Shown here piece by piece: positions 22,360-33,648 of a stretch of 64,000 nucleotides of DNA; the first letter of the stretch is position 1; every line of letters begins with the position of its first letter. Source of the DNA: Coniochaeta sp. PMI_546 (taxonomy: Eukaryota; Ascomycota; Sordariomycetes; Coniochaetales; Coniochaetaceae); contig MU271161.1 in assembly GCA_021432605.1 (NCBI GenBank), positions 372,001 through 436,000 of the forward strand, written 5' to 3'. Below the pieces are notes generated by a model. That model had not been told where the DNA came from. It ran no database searches and saw nothing but the letters and a program-made list of their open reading frames with translations. A program made the position numbers and the translations under genes.

Positions 22360-25300
22360 TCAAAACCACTTCCAATTAACCCCCTCCTCAAGCTTCTTCA
22401 GCACCCCAACCGCATCGACATAAAGCCTGCTCCTTCCCCCAACACAATCCCACTCCAGCCTCCTCCTCACCAGCCCCACCACCCCGCCCGCCTCCCTCCT
22501 CCCCCTGGCCCCAACAACCTGCTCCGGCGACATGTCACCCACCATCCGCAACCACGCCATCGCCTCCCCGTCCGACGCCCCCCTCCCCCGCCGCCCGGTC
22601 TCGGGCCGCCGCCCCTCGCCCCCCTCGCTACCACTCCCGCTGTTCGCACCACTCCCTCCCCCGTCGGCGCCACGGCCACTACCCCCTTTCCCATCCAGCC
22701 CCTTCCGCGCCCGGTGCGAGAAAGCCCAGCATATCAGCGCGCAGACGTACATGGCCCAGTAATCCGACAGCTCGACCGACCACGTCGCCGGGCTGCCGCC
22801 GCTGCCGCCGCTCCTGGTACTCGAGGCCGTGGACGGCGACACATCATCATCCTGCGCCTCCTGTTCGCCACCGCCGCGGGAGAGGAAGGCCAGAATCGCC
22901 CTGGCGGCGTAGATCGTCGCCTGCGGTGCGCTCAGCCCGGCTTGCGAGTCCGGGCCTCCTGAGGCGGGGAGGGTGGTCCGTCCCGGCCGGGTGCTGGCCT
23001 CGGCCCACTGCTTGAGCCGGCGCTGGTGTTCTAGGAAAGAGGTTGCGGGCAGGACTTTTTGGCTGAAGATCCACGTGTCGCCGCTCACGGCCAGGAGGTC
23101 GTGGAGGGGCGTGTGGTGCAGGGCCAGGTAGGTTGCTGCCCGCGGGCAGGTGGGGAAGAGGCGGGTTATGCGCTCTTCTGTGGTCCTTTTGGGAGGGATG
23201 GTTCGGGACCGGGGGTTGGGTTGGGATGGGTGCGGGGCTGAGGGGTAGGGGATGGGGAAGACGAGGTTCTGGAGGGTGGTGGTTGGCGAGGTGGTGGTGC
23301 TGTAGCCCGGGGTTGATTTCGGTCTGATTAGTGGGTCGAGGTCGTCGTTGTCTCTGGCCGATAGAGAGGATGCGGCGGCGGCAGTGGGCAGGAGACGTGG
23401 GAGATGGACGAGTTCTAGAGCAAGGATGGCGGCTTGGTCGAAGAATGGTCGAGCTTGGACATCTTCCGCCGTCAGGCTGTCCAGGGCTTGTGCAAAGCTC
23501 GGTATGCCCGCTTCTGGCTCTGACGCGAGGATTGAAGTCCACTCTTCCGCGGAGGATGCATCCCAGAGCGCCGCGCTCCGGGCCGTCAGAGGGACAGTAG
23601 GCGACACGACCTCTGTGGTGAAGTCACACTCGTGAGCTCGTTTCTGCTGGTGGTACGCGGCCGTGTGGACGTCCGTGATGAAGCAGGCTGTCAGGAGCCT
23701 GCGCCGAGCTTCAGCGTCGAGCCATCTGTGCCATTGGTCCTCGGACTGGAAGTTCTGCTCTGTTGCCAAAGCCGCCGAGTCGAACAAGGTCGGGTTGTGG
23801 TAGAGGACCTGCGCATTGGAAGCCAACTGTGAGTAAACACTGTCCACCGTATAGGAAGTGGGTTGGTAATCGAATAAAGGAGACGACAGAGCAGTGGCAG
23901 ATATAGTACGATCAAGGGTGTGGGTACAAGCAGAGAAAGCACTTTGCGCTGGTGTTGCCTGACAGGTGACGCTAGAATCTCCCTGGGGAGAGGGCTGAAA
24001 GGAAATAGGGGTAGTCGCAGGAGACGATAAGAAAGACCATGCAGAGCCAGAACCGGACGACCGAACATCGGCACCAAAGGGGAGAACGTCGTTGTTAGGG
24101 TAGGCGGTAGGAAATAATGCGGAACTCACCCTCGAGTATAGAGATTCGAACATCTTCGAGGGTCTCGTCACCGCCTTCCGGCCGCGGAAGCGTGCGAATA
24201 TCTCGCAAAGGAGAATCGCCTGCATGACCTGGATGCTCCATTGCGGGATCTAGATGCATTTGAATCAGCGTTTTCTGCCCTCCGATGACATGGCCATGGA
24301 CGCTGTGTACATCTTCACTTACTCTCTTCAGCTCCTGCCAGGCATGTTCGTGCAGCTGGTTGCCCCTCAGACGGTCTTCCTTGGTGTCGAGGTACTGCGT
24401 CGCCACGGCCGCCATCGCACACCGCAGCACGTCTTCTCCGGCAGACTCGAAGCTGCTGCGGTGCACGATCGGGTAGACTTTGTGGAAAAACTGCCAGTAC
24501 ACCTCGATGTAGCTGGGCACTGCCGCGAGAACTTGCCTAGGGAGTTGTTGGCTTGACAGGACAACACCAGACATGCCGCACCCTGTCATCGGGAGGTCCA
24601 ATGCTGCCAATAGTCCACCTGCGCTTCCAGTGCCCCCGGGGCTGATGTCTCCAAAGGTGCCGCCAAAGTCTCCGAGGATGTTGAACCCGACTCCGCCGCT
24701 CATGAACGTCTCGTGGGAATTCGTCATATTCATGAGGTGCTCCTTCTGCCTATTCAGAGTGTTCATAGCGGCTGCTCTGTCCGGAAACGCTTGCATTGGC
24801 GTGATTAGCAGCCCGGACGTCTGAGGTGCTGCTGTTCGGATAGAAGACAAGGAGGTGCTGTGGCGATGGTGAGGCCTGAACGTCATTTCCGAGGACGGAC
24901 TTGAAGTTTGCTGGCCTCCTTGCTGTGCTGAGCCGAAGCCTGTCATGGGTACATCAAGCATGATGCTGTAGTTCGGATTGTGAGGCATTGTAGAGAAATC
25001 TGAGGGTGGAAAGGGGTTAGCGAACATGGATGGTGGCGCCGTCGCCGCAATGGAGTCGACACTGGCGCTCGACGGGTCCCTTGATGTTGGATTCGGATAC
25101 GGAGAGAGGAGGTGGGTAGAAGGCCATTCGCCCGTTGGCGATCGGTGTCGTCCCAGCCAGAGTCGAGTATTGCGCGCATTATCGGACGCAGGGGTCGAGT
25201 AGGTGCTGTCAGAGGCCGAGGAAGCCCATGGCGAAGCATCCGGATGGTATAGCTCCGGCGGGTTGCTCTCCGGGATGGAAAGGCTTGGGAGCGACACTCC

Positions 25301-26626
25301 CTGTGTGGCAAAGACCGAGGGTGTCGTTCGAGGTTGTTGAAACGAGTCCACAACGGTAGAGTAGGTGCCGCCCGCCATCGATGAGCTCCGAATATTGGAC
25401 GACGGATTGATGACAGAGAAGGCAGGGGAAAGTGGATAGTGGGAGTCATGAGGTCCCTGAGACGAGAATCCATAGCCCCCTTGACCACTCGCAAGCGGAG
25501 CAGGTGAAGGTGATGCGTTGCTCGCAGCCCCCGGACTGGTTTCGTGCTGGAGATTCGACGCGTTTGTCGAGAGATTCGGCGTCGACGGGGACTCTGACGG
25601 TGGCACACTCGGGTTAGATGATATGCCTTGGCCCGCCGACATGCCTGACGAGGACCCCGCCTGGTTTGCGAGGTCCAAGTGCGAGCCTCTCTCCGCGAGA
25701 GTGGACTGGCCATCGTCTTCGCCCCCACCCGTTACCGCCGAGTTATTGTCGCCTTCCGGCTCCGTGCTGTTGATTAGAGTTAGCTCCGGGAGCTAGGGAG
25801 GAGCCGCACGCGCTTTCATCCACATCACATATACGATACTCGGTTTGGACTTACTGTCTTGACAGGTGACGTGCGAGAAGGTCAGGTCGATGGAACGCGC
25901 GATCGCAACCGGGATATGTGCATGGATAGCCCGGCGTCTGGTGGCTTAGCTGATGGCGCCTAGTGAACACCTCGAGTTTTAGCATTGGCCTGAAAATCGT
26001 GTTCGCAAACGTAACTTATCCCTACCTCAGATGTTCAGCTCGTGTGAATGTCTATTGGCGTCAGTACTATACCGCTTGCCCTCATGGGATAGGACCTGAA
26101 CGAAGCGCACCTTCGGGGGTCTACATATCTCGCAAATATGCACAGGCACACCCTTCCTGGCCCTGCTGACCCTGCCTGTGATAGGCGTGTACTTCACTGG
26201 CACGTCTGAACTTGTTGCGCTAGACATGGGCCTCATTGGACTGTTGGATGGATTTAGGCCTGCTCCTACTGACGACGACGAAGCAGCGGACCCGTAGCCG
26301 GCGTGGTCCATAGAGTCGTTGCTAGCCGTGCTGCGCCGACGAGTCGAGGATTGAGCCGCTGTTGTCAATGCCGATGGGGCGTCCGAATTCCTTGTCGAGG
26401 CTGGAGCACGGCGGCTACCCGCAACAGTGGCGATGGCTGTCCTGCTGGTCTGTCTTGTGGCCTGATCAGAACCGCTGACATGGCTTGGATATATCTGGCT
26501 AGGCGTTGCTTGGCCCGAGCTATGCGGTGGTGCTATGTTACGTGTACTATCTCGGCCATCTCCCGTAGAGGGAGGAGGGTCAGGTTGGTCGTCGTCGACG
26601 TCCATTATAAACTTGAGACTGGCCAT
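22360..26626 (-). CDS. C2H2 transcription factor with fungal-specific regulatory domain, five exons
   Basis: Exons reconstructed as 26111..26626, 26026..26051, 25855..25959, 24323..25766 and 22360..24228, all in phase, giving about 1319 residues. The start is ATG 26626 (MASLKFIMDVDDD), the first ATG in that frame. Splicing assembles two adjacent C2H2 fingers near residues 160-220: VPVHICEICRPPK, TFTRAEHLRRHQLSH, then CTYPGCDRAFHRPDLLARHL ending SRH. The first finger's helix is on the 26-nt exon 2. A Ser/Pro-rich linker follows, then a fungal transcription-factor domain with IEVYWQFFHKVYPIVHRSSF, VMQAILLCEIFARFRGRKA and RWLDAEARRRLLTACFITDV. Nuclear regulator; target pathway unknown. Exon 5 begins with a Ser/Thr/Pro-rich stretch that might contain one more in-frame intron (see findings). 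Confidence 0.9.
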
Positions 26627-27560
26627 GGCGACAGTAGCTCCCTCCGCGAGCTGGGCGTCAGACAAGACAAAGTTAGTCTTACACAGCCCTGCTAGACCGT
26701 CCTGGACGAAATAGATGTAGCCGTGATAGAAATAAACATCAGAATCGGAAATGTATGTACAGTAGTACACGCGCGGCTGCAACCTGCGACCAAAAGAGGT
26801 GCCTCGCTCGATGGTAAGGACTGTGTGTGTGAGTAAGTGGACAGGAGAGAGAGAGAAAGCCTCAGCCTCTAGTCGCAACAACAAAGGTCAAGATGGAGGT
26901 CTAGAGGGTAACAATGAGGATGATGTTCGTGTCGGCGTCGGCGTCTCCATAAGCATAGGGAGTGGAAATACATTTGAGGTACGGACAGCGTAGCGAGACA
27001 GACAACCTAAGGACAGAACGCGGCACCCAGGGAGGCGTTGCTATATTCAGATATGCTCTGCCTTCCCTAAGTGGTCGCAACCCTAGGAAAAGGTGTGGGA
27101 GCTAGCAGCAGAAATGTTATGAAGATCAAGTGAGGTGTCTTGCAGCAGAGGAAGCATTGGGTGCACTGACATGGGCCTCTCCTTTAGAGAGGGTCTACGA
27201 CCCCCTGTCAGCTTGGTACAAGGGGAGTACAAGAGCCCCCCATGTTTCTAACCACCCCTGCCAGGCGAGAGCTGCAGTGGGACCGTTCTTCACTGGAAAT
27301 ACGCGCGCTGAGGACCCAAGAGGACGAGAAAAGACAGCCAACTCGTCCTCCGTAGCACACCATCCGCGTTTGAGAACTGAACTTCTTAACATGACCGCTT
27401 GGTACATGGGACGAATCCATTTGCTCAAATTGGCCATCCCCGTAGTATGTGAGTGTTGTATGAGGTACTAAAATCGACTCCCGCCTGGGACTTAGCCGCG
27501 TCCGTGTGGCAGTAAGTAGAGCGGCCAACAACTAACGAGGGCCTGAACACTCTCTTACAC

Positions 27561-27599
27561 CCATGGTATCCCAACTGACTTCCCCACGAGATACCATGG
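27561..27599. repeat. Perfect 10-bp inverted repeat
   Basis: CCATGGTATC at 27561..27570 is the exact reverse complement of GATACCATGG at 27590..27599, with a 19-base loop. It could form a hairpin or mark a small mobile-element end or binding site. No T run or coding context points to a specific role. Confidence 0.8.
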
Positions 27600-30480
27600 A
27601 TTAGACCGGACCCGAGAAGGTATTGTGCAGCTTGAACCGAGCTACCTTATCCCGCTAAGGGCTCGGAACTTCCGTGATTAGCCATATAGGCAGACCAGTG
27701 TTCGTTCTTTTACGGGCTGTCGGCGGTGTCCGTGGTTATCTGTGGTTGTCCATTGCTCAATTCTGTACCGAGGTGGTTTGTGAGGGAACCTTTGCACTGT
27801 AGGCAAGAGAAGTCGGGTGCCGCGACTTGGCGCGTGGTAGCGTTGTGCGAAAGGATGCAAAGGAGTACACGAACCACCGACCACTGGAACGGCGGCATTA
27901 TAGGCTCATTTCTGCTGTCCAATGCCTTGCTAGTGGCTTCAGTGCACTAACTTTAATAACCTTGACGGTGACTAGGCGATGGCCCGCACATCTGACAAGC
28001 AGTGACGAGTGAGCGATGAGCGAGGCGCAGTGTGTGCTTCGACGGCCTCAGACGTGCATGCATTAAGGTTCCCACGCCATGCAACCCTGGTCAGACTGGC
28101 AGCCACTGCTTATGCGCTGCAGTACCACTAGGTTACACAGGATGCGGCTCTAAAGGGGAGATCGCGGGAATGGCCTGCGTCAAGACAGTATGTTGACTTG
28201 GTTGAGAGTTTAGTAGAGAAGCCAATTGTCGTAAACTTGAGTAGTCAAGACAGTCGAGCTTTGACTTCCACAATTCCCAGTCTTCTGAGAACCAGGGAAA
28301 GGAACGATGACGAGGATGGACAGTTCGCCTAAGTCTCGTAGTCGGGCGGCGACAAACCGGTGTCGAGTGATCAGCAGCTGCTTGCTCGACTGAGGTTATC
28401 GATTGATAAGCAGTCAGGGTATGCTGTCATTAGTCCGCTACCTAGCTTAGGTGCACGACAAGTCTTGGTGGCGGATGGATTGGTTCCTGGATAGCAAAAG
28501 CACGCTGTAGCTCCAGACTACCGGTAATACCGCCCCAAGATAGATGCGGCTGGCTCCTACCGCTCCGTAGGTCCCTAGGTATACCCAACACACAACAAAA
28601 CTGGGAGCGAACTTGACCGTCAGGGTGACGGTGCGACAAGACTCCGTGCATCTTCGACAGTACGAATCGTACCCAAGGAGATTAGGCATTTGTGTTCGGA
28701 GCAGACAGGTCTTGTCAAGCTCAGATCAGCGATGACTCTGGCTTCCTGAACTGTCGCAAGAAGTCATGCTAGATACAAGCCACGCCGTTTACTGTGGTAG
28801 ACACTAGCGAGCAAGACGGTCGCCTGTATGGGGGCCCGCTAAGCGCTGGGTCGTTGCTCGAGATGTCTCGGGTATCACTCCAGCCGCGCCCAACGCCATC
28901 GTGCCACGCCCAAGAGGCGCGATCCGGCGGCGGGGAAACGGTGGCTGGTCTTCCGCGTGTTACACGAGGGAAAACGACCGAACGACCGACAAGCGGCACC
29001 GATCAATCGGCCTTTATGCGCGTCGCGAAAAAAGTCAACAGGAGGTATCCCACCTCGAAGTGGCTTCATTCGCTTTAGGCCACAATCAAGCCCTACCCAA
29101 CAATAGAGCAGCACGGCCTGCCAGCCCAGGGGCATAAACCACGGGCAGCTCCCCCGCAGATCGGCTCCGAGCTTTAAAGGCGGTTCCAAAGATCAGCATC
29201 AACGGTTGCAACTCGGACAACGCTGCTGCCTCGACCAGAGGTAACCTTTTCTTGGTTCATTGACATCGAAATACTCAACCGCTTGTTGACTGTCCTGACT
29301 GTATGTGGATGATGCGAGACCAGGATGGTCGTCTTCTCCGCCAGACAACTATTTCTGTGAGGTGCAATTAGTCGCAGGTGTCCGGTCCTTGGCAGCATGA
29401 CCTCTTATGTCCCTACGCATGCCAATCCAGACGACTGCCTTTAATACGGTGGATGGGTGACCATTTTCTTTATCTGGCAGGTAGTGGACAAAGTAGTTGA
29501 CTTTAGTCGTGATATCAGGTTGCATATACGGACATGAAAGGCGGCATGCAATCAGATCTCATCTCTGTGATGTCTCCGCCACGATCCTGGGTACCATTGA
29601 GGCTTGAGCCGTGCTGGGCATGATGTTGCCAATGTGGCTGCAGGTGAAAGGGTGCGACTTAGCGAGACTGGTGCCGTGTGGGTCGATGATCGAGGGGAGA
29701 TCAAGTGGCTGATGTTGCCGCTGTCTACAAGCAATCGTGTTTGCAACGCACATGGCTCTGAAGATGCTGGCCGCAATGACTTGCAGATGAGACTCGAGTT
29801 CTACGTGCTCTTGCGCCGGGTACCTAGGTCTAAGCCTCACTGCTCCTCCCCCCGGAATGGAAGAGCGATATCGTTCGTGCTGGCCTATCGGTGCATTAAC
29901 ACGATGGGATGAATAAGAGACCGACATATTGACGGGGCTCTGGCGTAGAACAGAACATGTACATTGAGTAAGGTACAAGTACTATGCATATGTTTGGTAA
30001 GCGGCGGCATTGCTGGAGGTCCGTCGCTGGTGCCGGCATCGCTGGCCTAGCCTGGTCAAGCCAGGGTGCATATCACCAGGAGCATGGTCCCGTTCTCTCA
30101 AGACAGCTCGTGACAGTGATCAACGGGAACGAAGTTGTCCGCTTCGGTGTTCAACGACTGCCTTCAGCCTCGATGCAACCAAACTTACCAGACGGGTTAC
30201 ATTGGCCAGAGACAGGCCACGAGATGCGCGATAATAGAAAAGTGCCGCTGCGGCCGCACTCATGTGGAATTGCAGGGTGCATGAAGAGTGACACGAGTTC
30301 ATAAGGAAAGAGACGGAAACCCGAATGGGACCATAAGAGAAAGCACATAATTCCCGACCCCCGGATTCCAGGGTGACATTGGACGCTTTCCTGGTATTCG
30401 CATACGGAAAGGCATGGCATGAGGACGGGGGGGGAATAGGATTCGTCAAGCTTACCTTACCTACCTTAGTAGATCACTTT

Positions 30481-30535
30481 GTTAAGCCTCCGTACATTGT
30501 TGTTAAGCCTCCGTACATTGTTGTTAAGCCTCCGG
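30481..30535 (+). repeat. 21-bp tandem repeat, about 2.6 copies
   Basis: The unit is GTTAAGCCTCCGTACATTGT plus a final T. Copies lie at 30481..30501 and 30502..30522, with a partial third copy to about 30535. It is identical between copies, which suggests recent expansion. It lies in the gene-free region. Confidence 0.92.
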
Positions 30536-33500
30536 GACCAGGATGTTGAAGTTCCAGACCGTCAACACTTTAATGGGTGGAAGTGATCTGGGGGAAGTCC
30601 AGATCGAATCGAGTCATGGGACGGGAAGACCTCAAGACACGGTTGACCGCTTAATGGCATGAACCGTCCAAAGAGAGAGAAAGGGGACGGGAGCTGCGTC
30701 CAGCTTCAATCTACGGGGCCCAAGCTTTCCAACGGAAGGAGGGATGGACCACAGTAAGTGGTGGTACAGTTGACTAAGGTACCTAGTTGACCCCTGTGGC
30801 CCCACCAACTTCAACGGGCGTTGCCGGCTGCCGTAGACACGGACCACCGTACACGTTGTAGGTCAAGGTACCTACCATGGTACGGATACACGTAGGAGGG
30901 ATGGATCCTGCATCGGCGGCGCTATCACTTCTCTGCGTTCTCTACACGTGTACAGCGCTTAAGGCTATTTTTAGTGTCCATTTCTGATCATCAAGTGAAC
31001 ATCAACTCTCAAATTCCAACTCTTAAGCGTACCTACCTTCTTTCCACGGAAGTCCGTCCGCAATTATGAACGTAACGACACCCCAGTCTGACTGTTCAGC
31101 AATCAGTTTGGCAATAACGTATTAGCTCATTCTATATGTAAATCTAGTAACATGTCCTGCCGTATCACTGCCTCAGTCTGCTGTCCTAAAGTGGAAGCAC
31201 GATGCTCAGCCATAAGACGTTCCGGACTGGGCACTGACAGTACCACACGGCCGCAGAGAACATTTCTGCAATCGAAGTGCATGGTAAGACACCTGACGCA
31301 AAGCTTCATAGCAGACTCAAACAACATCCGCTTGCTGCGTCTCACCTAGCCTTGATCTTTGCCTCAGGGCCGCGCATCAGGTAGCATGCTGCCACGAGGG
31401 ACTCCACGGGTCTCTGACGGACCCGAGAGCAGCTCGAGGCACGGCCCGCAACGGACAAGGTGGCCCTTCGTCGACAATCTTTGGCCTATGCATGCAAGAC
31501 ACAGTTGGTATGTATGCTCCCTAGCCCGCACCAGTTGTGCATGTGGCTGTCGGTCGCTTCTCCTCCAGTCTATATCCAGAGACGTCGGTGTCCCTGCGTC
31601 GAGCGTCGCCTCATTTCTCAGCCAACTGGTATTTTTATTACTGTAGTGGTAAAGATAGAAGTGCACAAGCCTTACTTATAGGTTTGACCAACCAGTAGAG
31701 CGACAGGTTTTCTTCAGTGCCGGAGTGGCATTATCAGACATGTTTCCTCACCAGTTTAGTGGCTGCTGAGCTGATGCGATCGATACCGACGTCACTCTGG
31801 TCCATAGACCAATGTGCGTCGACTGCCGAAAATAGTGTGAATATGCTTTATTCCTTGACCTCGTTGTCGGGTTCTATCATAATCTTCAGCCTGCTTCGGC
31901 CGCCAAGATACAACCATAGGCGCCCGTCCTCCGCGTAGCTCTCTTCCGGGTCGTTTCCGATTCTGGATCAGGGCGTTGATCTTAAGTTTGATGACCCTGT
32001 TTGCTTTGAAGGATCTTCGAAACGCAAACGGTCAACGAGGGGCTTGATTCTTGTGAGATCACCCTGATGATCACAAACACAAACATAATGCAGTCAACCT
32101 GATCCTCACTTTGTTCGAAACACGAACTGTATCTCGTTTCAAACAATACCCATCTCGCTGTGGGAGGCTCTTCTAAGTGGTAACGAAGAGTCAAGCCGTT
32201 GCCGTTCTTGCCGCTGCCGATAGACGCATTCTGACGCCGATCACCGTCTACTTCTCTTCCAGCAAGATATATGGGATATTGTAGAGGTTATACATGGTGC
32301 CTAGTCACAAGCAGAGTGAACACCGCCAGTCGCACCTGCAGACGGAGCGGAAGCACTGGCTTACCCTCATGAGTTCACTGTGAGACGAAACTGCGCGGAC
32401 TGTCACATTCACCAGGGTAATGTGTATATGGAAGCATAGATACTAAGGTCCTAGGACCCTTTAACTTCCTTGAACAGGGAACTTGTCAGTGTAGTCCAGG
32501 TCTTGATACAATGAGCTATGAGAACGTCTTACCTGGTTCCTCATGAGAGCAACCAGAACATCGTTTGTGGGAAGTGCGTAACCGCTAGGTTCGGCCTGTG
32601 CTGGAAGTTGGAGGACATTCTAATTCTTCTTCTTGTTAGGTAATTTCTGCGTGTCTAGGTCGCTGAAAACAAGTCAACCTGGACCTGATGAAGTCGTGCT
32701 AGTACTACAGATCGATCTTGCTGGGTGAGACTATCTCCTGGAGCAAGGGTGTGCCTTTCTTGGGGCACGCACCTTCCCTTTCATGATACCTAAGGTAGAC
32801 TCCCGTCGTCTCGGCAACATCTACGTACCTATGGTACCTAGTGGGTAAGGTAGCTTAAGGTAGACGTCAAGACGTCATGGTAGTGACGCGCACGTGGGCT
32901 GCACATTCACTACAGAGGGAAAGTGCACCCGTAACAGCTTTGAGATTCCCAGCGAGACGAGAAGCTGTGTCCTTCTTTCCTGGAAGGCAGAAGACATCAT
33001 ATCAAGCACCATGGTGCCTCAATTGTCCCATAATCCATGATAGATGATGCCCGGTAAGGTAGCGCTGCTTGGCAGGAGGAGTGGCAAGCTGACAAACCTG
33101 GTCGAGAGGGGGTTAGGGTTAGATATGTATCCAGTGGAACCGATAACAGGGGTGTGCTACTGCCGGCTTTAAGCTCAAATCGTTCACATCCAATCTTGCC
33201 CCGCCACAGGTGACTCTTTCGTCTCCCGTCCCTCCTCCAGATCATTCCGGGGTCTGTCCCATTTGGACACCCCAATCTCTTCAGGAAATACTTCCAACGG
33301 GATTATCTTGTTGTCTTGCTAACAGGTGGAGTTGAGTGGACATTGCCGCCTTTGCTCAGAAGCTCATGGACCGGACCCCCTGGTGAGATCTTGATGAAGA
33401 CGAGACGCTGTCGATGAGATCATCCTCCCAGCTGTACCCAATTCGGCCCTTAGCAAACGGAGAGGGGCAAAGAACCTGACGGACTGCCCAAACTCTCCCA

Positions 33501-33648
33501 AACTCTGAGCATCACAGTCTAGTGACTGGCCATTGACTGCTTCCACTCCTCGCCAGTCACGGCGTCTCCAAGTCCTACGCAATTTACGCCTATTTGAGCT
33601 CCAGCAGCTCGCACCTTTTCATTGCCCCCGCCGTCCGTGAACCGCATA

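Larger units (their letters stand above)
26627..33648. other. Seven-kilobase stretch without a supportable gene
   Basis: Both flanking genes point away from it. Open frames are short (about 110-140 codons at most) and have no motif I recognise, and I could not chain them by convincing splice sites. Features seen are a perfect 10-bp inverted repeat at 27561..27599, a 21-bp tandem repeat at 30481..30535, recurring GGTACC-centred palindromes (about 29819, 30778, 30866, 32832), and a short TTAGGG pair at 33108..33122. It may contain long regulatory regions, non-coding transcripts or strongly mutated repeats. Confidence 0.55.

Noticed and set aside
25767-25792. Alternative acceptor CCCTAG for exon 4 of the two-finger transcription factor
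   Set aside because: Using it puts a stop (TAA) in frame a few codons later; the acceptor before 25766 keeps the frame and completes the final His of finger two.
26627-26884. N-terminal extension of the two-finger transcription factor
   Set aside because: The frame is open but contains no ATG before 26626, and its content does not look conserved.
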